Assembly: GCF_036226465.1 (NCBI RefSeq)
Contig: NZ_CP108476.1
Location: 6,882,001-6,946,000, forward strand
DNA length: 64,000 nucleotides
Source: Kitasatospora sp. NBC_01250
Lineage (GTDB): Bacteria; Actinomycetota; Actinomycetes; Streptomycetales; Streptomycetaceae
Direction: 5' to 3'
Shown piece after piece: positions 34,200 through 41,974 of this stretch; position 1 is the first letter of the stretch; the number at the start of each line of letters is the position of its first letter. The position numbers were made by a program, and so were the translations under genes. The notes below the pieces were generated by a model that was not told the origin of the DNA, did no database searches, and worked only from the letters and a program-made list of their open reading frames with translations.

Positions 34200-35374
34200 C
34201 CCTGGTACCTCCTCAGCTCGCGGCGCGCCAGCGAGCGCCGGTGCACCTCGTCCGGTCCGTCGGCCAGCCGCAGTGTGCGGTTGCCCGCCCAGAGCTGGGC
34301 CAGCGGGGTGTCCTGGCTGACCCCCGCCGCGCCGTGCGCCTGCACGGCCTTGTCCAGGATCCACTCGACGGTCTGCGGGACCGCGATCTTGATCGCCTGG
34401 ATCTCGGTGTGCGCGCCCTTGTTGCCCACGGTGTCCATCAGCCAGGCCGTCTTGAGCACCAGCAGCCGGGCCTGCTCGATCCGCACCCGGGACTCCGCGA
34501 TCCAGTCCTGCACCACGCCCTGCGCGGCCAGCGGCTTGCCGAAGGCGACCCGCTCGGTGACCCGGCGGCACATCAGCTCCAGGGCCCGCTCGGCGATCCC
34601 GATCGCCCGCATGCAGTGGTGGATCCGCCCCGGGCCGAGCCGGGCCTGGGCGATCGCGAAGCCCGAGCCCGGCTCGCCGATCAGGTTGGCGGCCGGCACC
34701 CGGACGTCCTCGAAGAGCACCTCGGCGTGGCCGCCGTGGTCGCGGTCCTCGTAGCCGAAGACCGTCATCGCCCGCTTGACGGTGACGCCCGGGGTGTCGC
34801 GCGGCACCAGGATCATCGACTGCTGGCGGCGCGGGTCGCCGTGCGGGTCGGTCTTGCCCATCACGATGAAGATCCGGCAGTCGGGGTTCATCGCCCCGGT
34901 GATGTACCACTTGCGGCCGTTGACCACGTAGTCGCCGCCGTGCCGCTCGATCCGGGTCTCGATGTTGGAGGCGTCCGAGGAAGCCACCTCCGGCTCGGTC
35001 ATCGCGAAGGCGGAGCGGATCTCGCCGTTGAGCAGCGGCTCCAGCCACTGCTTGCGCTGCGCCTCGTCGCCGAACTGCGCCAGCAGCTCCATGTTCCCGG
35101 TGTCGGGGGCCGCGCAGTTGACCGCGGCGGGCGCCAGCAGGATGCTGCGGCCGGTGAGTTCGGCGAGCGGCGCGTACTGCAGGTTGGGCAGCTCGCAGAA
35201 GAGGTTCCACAGGCCCTGCGCCCGTGCCTCCTGCTGGAGTTCGCGGACGACCGCCGGCGTCGACCAGTCCTCGTTGACGACCAGGCGCGACTCGGCGGGG
35301 TAGACGTGTTCGGTGAGGAAGGCCGAGAGCTGTTCGCGCAGCTCCTCGGTGCGGGCGTCGAAGGCGAAGTCCAT
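34196..35374 (-). CDS. ACAD10/ACAD11-type acyl-CoA dehydrogenase
   Basis: A 392-residue enzyme whose motifs follow the dehydrogenase domain of animal ACAD10/ACAD11: FAMTEPEVASSDASNIE, NGRKWYITGAMNPDC, SMILVPRDTPGV, FGYEDRDHGGHAEV, LGPGRIHHCMRAIGIAERAL, and the closing LRLADGPDEVH. In animals this domain is fused to an APH-type kinase and the pair handles 4-hydroxyacyl-CoA by phosphorylation and elimination. Here the kinase is a separate protein encoded 5 bp upstream. By analogy it converts a phosphorylated 4-hydroxyacyl-CoA to an enoyl-CoA; this is inference from family and context. Start ATG at 35374. Confidence 0.92.
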   Translation of the reverse strand: MDFAFDARTEELREQLSAFLTEHVYPAESRLVVNEDWSTPAVVRELQQEARAQGLWNLFCELPNLQYAPLAELTGRSILLAPAAVNCAAPDTGNMELLAQFGDEAQRKQWLEPLLNGEIRSAFAMTEPEVASSDASNIETRIERHGGDYVVNGRKWYITGAMNPDCRIFIVMGKTDPHGDPRRQQSMILVPRDTPGVTVKRAMTVFGYEDRDHGGHAEVLFEDVRVPAANLIGEPGSGFAIAQARLGPGRIHHCMRAIGIAERALELMCRRVTERVAFGKPLAAQGVVQDWIAESRVRIEQARLLVLKTAWLMDTVGNKGAHTEIQAIKIAVPQTVEWILDKAVQAHGAAGVSQDTPLAQLWAGNRTLRLADGPDEVHRRSLARRELRRYQG

Positions 35375-35379
35375 GCGGG

Positions 35380-36378
35380 TCAGCGCTCCTTGAGTGCGGT
35401 CAGGCCGTGCGCGACGAAGAGCGGGACCAGCTCGCCGACCCGGTCGAAGCCGGCCCCGACGGTGCGCCCCTGGCCGTAGCGGAAGTGGATGCCCTCCAGC
35501 ACCACGGCGAGCTTGAACGAAGCGAAGGCCACGTACCAGTCGACGGCGGCCACGTCCCGCCCGGAGCGGCCGGCGTAGCGGTCGATCAGCTCGGCGCCGG
35601 ACGGGAAGCCGGGTGCCAGCGCGACGCCCGGGATCACCCCGGCGAACTCGGCGGCCAGTTCGGTGTACATCACCAGCAGCCCGAGGTCGGTGAGCGGGTC
35701 GCCGAGGGTGGACATCTCCCAGTCCAGCACGGCGGTGATCCGGTCGTCCGGGCCGACCAGCACGTTGTCCAGCCGGTAGTCACCGTGCAGCAGGGTGGGC
35801 GCGGGGGAGGGCGGCAGGGTCGCGTCGAGCTTGGTGGCCAGCTCGTCGATGCCGGCCACCTCGCGGCTGCGGGAGGCCGCCAGCTGCTTGCCCCAGCGCT
35901 GCACCTGCCGGGCCAGGAAGCCCTCCGGTCGTCCGAAGTCGGCCAGCCCGACTTCCTGCGGATCGACGCCGTGCAGCGCGACCAGCGTGTCCACCAGGTG
36001 GTCGGCCAGCGCGCGCACCCGGGCCGGGCCGAGCGCGGCCAGCGCCGCACTGTCGCGGTGCGCGGTGCCCTCGACGAACTCCATCAGGTAGAACGGCGCG
36101 CCGATCACCGACGGGTCCTCGGTCAGCCGCACCGCGCGCGGCACCGGGACGGGCGAGTCGGCGAGCGCGCCGATCACCCGGTACTCGCGGGCCATGTCGT
36201 GCGCGGTGGCCAGCACGTGCCCCAGCGGCGGGCGGCGCAGCACCCAGCGCCGCTCGCCGTCGGTCAGCCGGTAGGTCAGGTTGGAACGGCCGCCCTCGAT
36301 CAGCTCGGCGCTCAGCGCTCCGGTGCCCAGGTGGGCCCGGAGGGCGGCGAGGTCGAGTCCGGGGGGATTGTCGGTCAT
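35380..36378 (-). CDS. APH-family acyl kinase, partner of the ACAD10/11-type enzyme
   Basis: A 332-residue aminoglycoside-phosphotransferase-fold kinase. GRSNLTYRLTD is the nucleotide loop, LLHGDYRLDNVLV (HGDxxxxN) the catalytic loop, and VLDWEMSTLGDPLTD the metal-binding DWE segment. Despite the fold name, genes beside ACAD10/11-type dehydrogenases phosphorylate 4-hydroxyacyl-CoA (compare LvaA of levulinate catabolism) rather than drugs. First gene of a four-gene operon with the three ACADs. The ATG at 36378 was chosen because it leaves the operator region intact; the longer reading would run through the promoter. Confidence 0.9.
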   Translation of the reverse strand: MTDNPPGLDLAALRAHLGTGALSAELIEGGRSNLTYRLTDGERRWVLRRPPLGHVLATAHDMAREYRVIGALADSPVPVPRAVRLTEDPSVIGAPFYLMEFVEGTAHRDSAALAALGPARVRALADHLVDTLVALHGVDPQEVGLADFGRPEGFLARQVQRWGKQLAASRSREVAGIDELATKLDATLPPSPAPTLLHGDYRLDNVLVGPDDRITAVLDWEMSTLGDPLTDLGLLVMYTELAAEFAGVIPGVALAPGFPSGAELIDRYAGRSGRDVAAVDWYVAFASFKLAVVLEGIHFRYGQGRTVGAGFDRVGELVPLFVAHGLTALKER

Positions 36379-36401
36379 GGCATCCTCGGCGAGAGTGGGA
36401 C

Positions 36402-36447
36402 TGACTAAGCGCTTGCTTAGCCTCTCGCTCCTGGCGGGGGATGTCAA
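36402..36447 (-). promoter_or_regulatory. Promoter and TetR-type operator of the kinase/ACAD operon
   Basis: Read on the minus strand: TTGACA (36447-36442), 17 bp, GAGGCT (36424-36419), with the palindrome CTAAGCAAGCGCTTAG (36420-36405) starting in the -10 box. The core GCTAAGCAAGCGCTTAGT is identical to the one before the SDR operon and in the same orientation and register. Confidence 0.88.
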
Positions 36448-36457
36448 CGAAAACAGC

Positions 36458-36490
36458 GGGGCCGCGCCCACCCGTGGTGGACGCGGCCCC
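36458..36490 (-). terminator. Hairpin after the metallophosphatase gene
   Basis: GGGGCCGCG pairs with CGCGGCCCC, and inside it CCCACC can pair with GGTGG. It follows the phosphatase stop on the minus strand and lies just upstream of the kinase promoter, so it insulates the two units. Confidence 0.75.
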
Positions 36491-36507
36491 TGGCTCCGCC
36501 GGACTTC

Positions 36508-38154
36508 TCAGTGCCCGTCGGAGCGCTTGCGGTGCAGCACGAAGCTCTCCATCGGGCTGATCGACCCGTCCGGCTGGGCCACCCGGTAGTAGGTGACGTG
36601 GATGCTGGTGGTGCCGCCCGGCTTGGTGCCCGGGTCCACGGTGAAGGCGGCGAAGCCGTAGGCGTGGTCCAGGTCCCGCACGCCGATCCACGGTGCGTCC
36701 TCGTGCACGTACACCGGTGTGCGCTTGCCGTTGGCGCCCACCGCGCCGACCCCGGTGATCACCTTGGCCTGGGCGGGCTTGAAGAACTGGCTGTTGCTCG
36801 GCGAGGAGTTGCCGCCGCCGCCCAGCACCATGTGCACGGTGCCCTGCGAGGTGTCCATCACGTCGGTGGCGGTGGAGACCGGGTTCGGCGTCAGCGTCTC
36901 CGAGCCGGAGACGGTGCCGCGCACCGGCAGCGAGCGCTCGTAGTCGTGCTCGTGGCCGCAGACCACCAGGTCCACCTGGTAGCGGTCGAAGAGCGGCCCC
37001 CACTGCTCGCGTACGCCGCGGTCGGCGCCGTTGGCGTCCGAGGAGCTGATGACGACCTGGTGCATGCAGACCACCACCCAGTCGATCGAGCGGTCGGCCC
37101 GGGCCTTGGCCAGGTCCTTCTCCAGCCAGGCGCGCTGGGCGCCGCCGCTGTAGCCGTGCACGTAGGCGTCGCCGGCGTCCTGGTAGGCCACGTCGTCGTT
37201 CTGCAGCACCACCACGTGCACCGAGCCGACCGTGAAGGAGTACCACAGGCCCTTGGTCTCGTCGTCCCCGCCGTTGTCCGGCAGGTCGAAGCGGGTCTGG
37301 AAGGCGGTGAAGCCGATCGGCCCGTTGGACTTCTCGTTCTCGTGGTTGCCGGCCGCCGGCATCCACGGGCGGTAGCGCGCCGAGCGGGTGTTGTTGGCGA
37401 AGAAGCCCTGCCAGGTGCGCAGCCGGTCCGGCGAGATGTTGGCGTAGCACAGGTCGCCGTTGAGCAGGTGGAAGAGCGGGTCGACCTGCTCGATGCCGGC
37501 CACGATGTCCGCCGAGGCGGGCGAGGCTATGCCGCTGGGCACCGAGGTGTAGCCGCCCTTGCCGTCCGGCTGCCAGGTGGTGTTCGGCACCGCCTGGTCG
37601 CCGAAGCTGGTGAAGGTGAACGGCTGCCGGCCGCGCGCGGCGGTGCGGAAGGTGCCGGCGTCCGGACGGCCGCCGTCGTGCAGGGCGACGTAGGTGTAGT
37701 AGGTGCCGGGCTTGAGGTTGGTCAGCCGCGCGTGGTGGGTGTGGACGACCCGGTTGCTGATGCCGTCGGTGTAGGTCCGGGTGTCGGCGGCCACGGTGTG
37801 GCCGAAGCCGCCCTCCAGCGTGCCGAAGCGCACCCGGGGGTTGCGGACCTGCCCGTCGGTGGTCCAGGAGACGCTCATCTGGCGGGTCGGGTCGGCGCCG
37901 AAGGTCAGGTGCAGCCCCTCGACCGCCGGTGCGCCGAGCGACTCGGGCCGGGTGAGCAGCAGCGGGGAGCCCTGGCCCTGATCGGGCGCGGCGCCCGCGC
38001 CCGACCCGTCGTCGGCCGACGCCTGCGTCGCACCGAGCAACGGCCCGGCGGTCAGCGCGGCACCGCCCACCCCGGCCGTCAGTCGCAGCGCGGCCCGCCG
38101 GCTCACGCTGCCGGCGCCACTGTGCTGCTCGGGGGCGTCATGGGACTGCTCCAC
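36508..38154 (-). CDS. Tat-exported purple acid phosphatase-like metallophosphoesterase
   Basis: A 548-residue exported enzyme. The twin-arginine signal is SVSRRAALRLTAGVGGA near 16-32. A fibronectin-like N-terminal domain (LHLTFGADPTRQMSVSWTTD) leads to the metallophosphoesterase core with the metal-ligand blocks GDQ, NGDLCYAN, AGNHEN, CMHQ and GHEHDYERS, the set of purple acid phosphatases with a binuclear centre. It probably releases phosphate from extracellular esters. The GTG at 38154 has GGAG upstream. Pho-box control would be expected but I did not identify one with confidence. Confidence 0.92.
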   Translation of the reverse strand: MEQSHDAPEQHSGAGSVSRRAALRLTAGVGGAALTAGPLLGATQASADDGSGAGAAPDQGQGSPLLLTRPESLGAPAVEGLHLTFGADPTRQMSVSWTTDGQVRNPRVRFGTLEGGFGHTVAADTRTYTDGISNRVVHTHHARLTNLKPGTYYTYVALHDGGRPDAGTFRTAARGRQPFTFTSFGDQAVPNTTWQPDGKGGYTSVPSGIASPASADIVAGIEQVDPLFHLLNGDLCYANISPDRLRTWQGFFANNTRSARYRPWMPAAGNHENEKSNGPIGFTAFQTRFDLPDNGGDDETKGLWYSFTVGSVHVVVLQNDDVAYQDAGDAYVHGYSGGAQRAWLEKDLAKARADRSIDWVVVCMHQVVISSSDANGADRGVREQWGPLFDRYQVDLVVCGHEHDYERSLPVRGTVSGSETLTPNPVSTATDVMDTSQGTVHMVLGGGGNSSPSNSQFFKPAQAKVITGVGAVGANGKRTPVYVHEDAPWIGVRDLDHAYGFAAFTVDPGTKPGGTTSIHVTYYRVAQPDGSISPMESFVLHRKRSDGH

Positions 38155-38248
38155 GGAAACTCCTCGTCTGGGGGGTCGTTGACGGCCGTTCACGCTAGCG
38201 GCCGCCTACACCGCCCCGGTGAACGGAGTTCGGCGCCGCCCTGAACGC

Positions 38249-38277
38249 TTGGAGGGTCTGTCGGCGGGGGTTACAGT
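38249..38277 (+). promoter_or_regulatory. Promoter of the trpS leader
   Basis: TTGGAG (38249-38254), 17 bp, TACAGT (38272-38277). The ATG of the leader peptide follows the -10 box by 7 nt, so the transcript is probably leaderless. Confidence 0.8.
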
Positions 38278-38284
38278 GGTTCCC

Positions 38285-38326
38285 ATGCGCACGCCGATGC
38301 TCCCGATCAGCTGGTGGCCGTCCTAG
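38285..38326 (+). CDS. trpS leader peptide with two Trp codons
   Basis: A 13-residue frame, MRTPMLPISWWPS, with consecutive TGG codons at positions 10-11, two codons before the TAG. It begins 7 nt after a good -10 box and lacks a ribosome site, as expected for a leaderless leader. The Trp codons overlap the first of four GGCCGTCC/GGACGGCC segments that form the attenuator. Stalling at low charged Trp-tRNA would free segment 2 to pair with 3. Ribosome-mediated attenuation of a second tryptophanyl-tRNA synthetase gene is known in Streptomyces; this one fits that design. Confidence 0.9.
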   Translation: MRTPMLPISWWPS

Positions 38327-38380
38327 GACGGCCGCGCATCCCGCATGCCCTGGGCCGTCCGGACGGACGGCCCTTCTGCT
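38316..38380 (+). terminator. trpS attenuator
   Basis: Four matching segments: 1 GGCCGTCC (38316-38323), 2 GGACGGCC (38326-38333), 3 GGCCGTCC (38353-38360), 4 GGACGGCC (38365-38372). Pairing 3:4 (extended to 9 bp, GGAC loop, then TTCTGCTT) gives the terminator. Pairing 2:3 gives the antiterminator, and 1:2 forms around the leader stop codon. All alternatives are 8 bp with identical sequence, an unusually symmetrical switch. Confidence 0.9.
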
Positions 38381-38441
38381 TGCTCCACCGCACGGGCCCA
38401 CGCCGGACGGCCAACCCCGTGCCACCCCACAGGAGAAGCAG

Positions 38442-39443
38442 ATGACCATCCAGCCCCGCCCGCGCGTGCTGACCGGCGACCGTCCCACCGGCCCGCTCCA
38501 CCTGGGCCACTACTTCGGCTCGTTGCAGAACCGGGTCCGCCTGCAGGCCGAGGGCGCCGAGCTGTTCGTGGTGATCCCCGACTACCAGGTGCTCACCGAC
38601 CGCGACGTGGCGGACCGACTCGCCGAGTACGTCGAGGAGTTGCTGCTCGACTACCTGGCGGTGGGGATCGACGGCGAGCGCGCGGTGATCTTCACACACA
38701 GCTCGGTGCCCGCCCTCAACCAACTGCTGCTGCCCTTCCTCTCGTTGATCAGCGCCGCCGAACTGCACCGCAACCCCACGGTCAAGGACGAGATCGCGCA
38801 CTCGCGCCAGTCCCAGGTCAGCGGCCTGATGCTGACCTATCCGGTGCACCAGGCCGCCGACATCCTGTTCTGCAAGGCCGCCCTGGTCCCGGTCGGCCAG
38901 GACCAGCTGCCCCACCTGGAGGTCGCCCGCACCGTCGCCCGCCGCTTCAACGCCCGCTATCCACATGGTGGTTCGCCGCTCTTCCCGGAGCCACAGGCCC
39001 TGCTGTCGGCGCTGCCGCTGCTGCTCGGCACCGACGGCGGCAAGATGAGCAAGAGCCGCGGCAACGCGATCGCCCTGGGGGCCAGCGCGGACGAGACGGC
39101 CCGCCTGCTGCGCGGCGCCAGGACCGACACCGACCGCCGGATCGGGTACGACCCGCTGCGCCGCCCCGAGGTGGCCAGCCTGCTGCAACTGGCCGCCCTC
39201 TGCCAGGGCCGCGACCCGCAGTCGGTCGCCGAGGAGATCGGCGACGGCGGTGCGAGCGCCCTCAAGGCCGTGGTCATCGAGGCGGTCAACGAGTACCTGC
39301 GCCCGATCCGCGAACGCCGTGCCGCCCTCGAAGGCGACCGCGGCCACCTGCGCACGGTCCTGGCTCGCGGCAACGCCCGCGCCAACGAGGTCGCCGAGGC
39401 GACGCTGGCCGAGGTGACGCGGGCGATGGGGATGCGGTACTGA
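38442..39443 (+). CDS. trpS: Tryptophan-tRNA ligase
   Basis: A 333-residue class I aminoacyl-tRNA synthetase. PTGPLHLGHYFG (12-23) is the HIGH region and GGKMSKSRGN (about 198-207) the KMSKS loop. YQVLTDRDVADRL and the anticodon-binding C-terminal half are complete. It charges tRNA-Trp. The attenuator upstream couples its expression to Trp-tRNA supply, a feature reported for the inducible, indolmycin-resistant second enzyme of Streptomyces rather than for the housekeeping copy; identity as the second copy is inferred. AGGAG precedes the ATG. Confidence 0.95.
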   Translation: MTIQPRPRVLTGDRPTGPLHLGHYFGSLQNRVRLQAEGAELFVVIPDYQVLTDRDVADRLAEYVEELLLDYLAVGIDGERAVIFTHSSVPALNQLLLPFLSLISAAELHRNPTVKDEIAHSRQSQVSGLMLTYPVHQAADILFCKAALVPVGQDQLPHLEVARTVARRFNARYPHGGSPLFPEPQALLSALPLLLGTDGGKMSKSRGNAIALGASADETARLLRGARTDTDRRIGYDPLRRPEVASLLQLAALCQGRDPQSVAEEIGDGGASALKAVVIEAVNEYLRPIRERRAALEGDRGHLRTVLARGNARANEVAEATLAEVTRAMGMRY

Positions 39444-39770
39444 GCGCGCTTGGAGGAAGGTCCAAGAGTCCGGCTGGTCGTTGCCGATCCTGCAGGAGCT
39501 ATTGACGAGCCGGGCCGGGCTTCCTAGATTCACTGCATCGCGGAAGTCGGCTTCCGCATCATGGAATTACGGAGCTCCTGAAACCTCTGGAGTTCCTGGA
39601 ATTTCGCTCTGCTCGCCTGGGCCGGTCCTGTTCGCCGCAGGTACCGGTGGGCGGACGGCCGTCCCGCCGTCCGCCAGGGTCGTCCCAGCGTCACCGTGCT
39701 CCGTCCCGCACTTCGGTCGTCGTTCCCGGACCCGAAGCCACCATCGGTCAGATGTGGAGGGACCACAGTC
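39444..39770 (+). promoter_or_regulatory. Permease leader region: promoter, hairpin and short uORF
   Basis: Intergenic 327 bp. Promoter TTGACG (39502-39507), 17 bp, TAGATT (39525-39530). Just after the start site a GCGGAAG/CTTCCGC hairpin (39540-39557) precedes a tiny frame, MELRSS with a TTA leucine codon (39561-39581). Then come repeats of GGAG(C/T)TCC and GGAATT up to about 39605. The remaining 160 bp to the permease start is C/G-rich with no gene. The long leader suggests post-initiation control, but no known riboswitch was recognised. Confidence 0.6.
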
Positions 39771-41150
39771 ATGGGCCGTCAGGACCTGGTGTCGCACCCG
39801 GACACCGCCGTCGCAGAACCGGACGTCGCCGCGCCGCCCGCCGTGCACCCCGTGGACGAAGTGCTGCCGCTCGGGCGGATGTCGGCGGTCGCGCTGCAGC
39901 ACGTGGCCAGCATGTACGCGGGGGTCGCCGCGCCGCCGCTGATCATCGGTGGCGCGGTCGGCCTGACGCCGTCCCAGCTGACCACGCTGCTGGCCGCGAA
40001 CCTCTTCGTCGCCGGCCTCGCGACCCTGCTGCAGACGCTCGGGGTGTGGCGGATCGGCTCGCGGCTGCCGTTCGTCAACGGCGTCTCGTTCGCCACCGTC
40101 TCGCCGGTGCTGGCCGTGGTGGCGGCGAAGCAGGGGGCCGCACTGCCGTTGATCTTCGGCTCCACCCTGGTCGCGGGGGTGGCCTGCTTCCTGCTGGCGC
40201 CGCTGCTCTGCCGACTGGTCCGCTTCTTCCCGCCGGTGGTCAGCGGCACCGTGATCACCCTGATCGGGGTCTCGCTGCTGCCGGTGGCCGGCAACTGGGC
40301 ACAGGGCGGCGACTCGCACGCGCGGGGCTACGGCTCGCTGGGCAACCTCGGCCTCGCAGGGGTCACGCTGCTCGCCGTGCTGTTGCTCAACCGCTTCCTG
40401 CGGGGCTTCCTGCAGCGGATCGCGATCCTGTTCGGCCTGCTGATCGGCACCCTGGTGGCGATCCCGTTCGGCAGGGTGGACCTGCACGCGCTCGCCTCGC
40501 TGCCGTTCTTCGAGCTGCCGCACCCCTTCGCCTTCGGTGCGCCGCGCTTCGAGACCGCCTCGATCGTCTCGATGCTGGTGGTGATGCTGGTCGCGATGAC
40601 CGAGTCCACCGCCGACATGATCGCGCTCGGCGAGGTGGTGGAGCGCCCCGCCGACGACCGCACGATCGCGGCCGGACTGCGCGCGGACGGGCTGGCCACC
40701 GCGCTCGGCGGGGCGCTCAACGGCTTCATCTGCTCGGCCTTCGCGCAGAACATCGGCCTGGTGGCGCTGACCAGGATCCGCAGCCGGTTCGTGGTGGCGC
40801 TCGGCGGCGCCTTCCTGATCGTGATGGGCCTGATGCCGGTGGTCGGCGGGCTGGTCTCGCTGGTCCCGCAGCCGGTGCTGGGCGGGGCCGGAGTGGTGCT
40901 CTTCGGCTCGGTGGCGGTGGCCGGACTGCGGACGCTGGGCAAGGCCGACCTGGCGGCCGGCTCCAACGCGCTGATCGTGGCGGTGAGTCTGGCGCTCGGG
41001 ATCTTCCCGATCGCCTACCCGGACTTCTACCACGCCTTCCCGCAGCAGATCGCCACGATCCTGAGCTCGGGCATCTCGGCGGGCTGCCTGGCGGCGATCA
41101 CGCTGAACCTGCTCTTCAACCACCTGGGGCGCCGGGCCGATCCCGCCTGA
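39771..41150 (+). CDS. NCS2-family purine/uracil permease (nucleobase:cation symporter)
   Basis: A 459-residue membrane protein with 12-14 hydrophobic helices. ALQHV in the first helix carries the conserved His; MTESTADMIALGEVV and AFAQNIGLVALTRIRSR (the QNxGxxxxT signature) identify the NAT/NCS2 family. The mixture of PVVGG and Q/T residues fits xanthine/urate rather than uracil carriers, but this is a weak indication. The ATG at 39771 has GGAGG 10 nt upstream. A well-formed promoter lies 240 bp upstream, leaving a long leader. Confidence 0.9.
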   Translation: MGRQDLVSHPDTAVAEPDVAAPPAVHPVDEVLPLGRMSAVALQHVASMYAGVAAPPLIIGGAVGLTPSQLTTLLAANLFVAGLATLLQTLGVWRIGSRLPFVNGVSFATVSPVLAVVAAKQGAALPLIFGSTLVAGVACFLLAPLLCRLVRFFPPVVSGTVITLIGVSLLPVAGNWAQGGDSHARGYGSLGNLGLAGVTLLAVLLLNRFLRGFLQRIAILFGLLIGTLVAIPFGRVDLHALASLPFFELPHPFAFGAPRFETASIVSMLVVMLVAMTESTADMIALGEVVERPADDRTIAAGLRADGLATALGGALNGFICSAFAQNIGLVALTRIRSRFVVALGGAFLIVMGLMPVVGGLVSLVPQPVLGGAGVVLFGSVAVAGLRTLGKADLAAGSNALIVAVSLALGIFPIAYPDFYHAFPQQIATILSSGISAGCLAAITLNLLFNHLGRRADPA

Positions 41151-41165
41151 GGCCCGCCGTTCCGG

Positions 41166-41648
41166 TCAGCCGCCGTCGTAGGCCTTCTGCAGGGCGGCGA
41201 TGTCGAGCTTGCCCATCTTGTACATCGCCTCGGTGGTCCGCACGGCCTTCACCGGGTCCGGGTCGCTGACCAGTTCGAGCAGCAGGGTCGGCACCACCTG
41301 CCAGGAGACGCCGTACTTGTCCTTCAGCCAGCCGCAGGGGCCCTCCTGGCCGCCGTTCTCACTCAGCCTGGTCCAGTAGTAGTCCACCTCGGCCTGGTCC
41401 GCGCAGCCGATCTGGAACGAGATGGCCTCGCTGAAGGTGAACTGCGGCCCGCCGTTGAGTCCCACGAAGCGCTGGCCGTTGATCTCGAACTCGACCGCCA
41501 GCACACTGCCGGCCGGCCCCGGTCCCGCCTCGGTGTACCGGCCGATCCGGCCCAGCTTCCCGCCCTTGAAGATCGACACGTAGTAGTTCGCCGCCTCCTC
41601 CGCCTGCCCGTCGAACCACAGGCACGTGGTGAATCCGTCGGTCGTCAT
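41166..41648 (-). CDS. VOC-superfamily protein (PhnB/3-demethylubiquinone-like)
   Basis: A 160-residue protein with two glyoxalase-fold repeats. The opening TTCLWFDGQAEEAANYYVSI and the DKYGVSWQVVPTLLLELV stretch near 115 are the signature of the PhnB-like group often annotated as 3-demethylubiquinone-9 3-methyltransferase domain. No methyltransferase SAM site exists. Its closing FPKLDIAALQ-type end (KMGKLDIAALQKAYDG) is usual for the group. Function unknown; small-molecule binding likely. ATG at 41648 preceded by GAGGAGG. Confidence 0.9.
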   Translation of the reverse strand: MTTDGFTTCLWFDGQAEEAANYYVSIFKGGKLGRIGRYTEAGPGPAGSVLAVEFEINGQRFVGLNGGPQFTFSEAISFQIGCADQAEVDYYWTRLSENGGQEGPCGWLKDKYGVSWQVVPTLLLELVSDPDPVKAVRTTEAMYKMGKLDIAALQKAYDGG

Positions 41649-41927
41649 GCCTACCTCCTCGCGTCCGGCCGTCTCCCCATCCTCGCGCGCACCGACGGGC
41701 GTCGCGACCGCGTCACTCCCGCGCGGGGCGGGACCGACCTGTCCGCCCCCGCAGCCGGGCCACCCCGTCGCGCTCCCGTACGCCCCTGGTCGCGGTCGCC
41801 GTCCCGCCGGCCCTTCGCCGACGGCACCCACGGCAGCCAGTCGCCCACCGGATCACCGAGCGAGGGACTGGGTTGTGGGGCATCGGGAGGCTTCTGCACG
41901 GATGGTGACGTGGGCTTCGCGATACGA

Positions 41928-41963
41928 AGAAGCCGCCTAGCGCAGAGGCGGCAGGCGGCTTCT
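41928..41963. terminator. Hairpin between the VOC gene region and the small coupled pair
   Basis: AGAAGCCGCCT and AGGCGGCTTCT form an 11-bp perfect stem with a 14-nt loop, placed 12 bp past the stop of the 127-residue gene on the minus strand. The 279 bp between it and the VOC start hold no gene I can support. Confidence 0.75.
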
Positions 41964-41974
41964 GGATCCTCGGC

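Noticed and set aside
35380..36378. Aminoglycoside resistance kinase
   Set aside because: The APH fold is present, but the operon with an ACAD10/11-type dehydrogenase and the shared catabolic operator point to an acyl-linked substrate.
41649..41927. Possible small genes between the VOC gene and the hairpin at 41928
   Set aside because: Open frames on both strands are low-complexity Arg/Pro-rich, without a ribosome site or motif.
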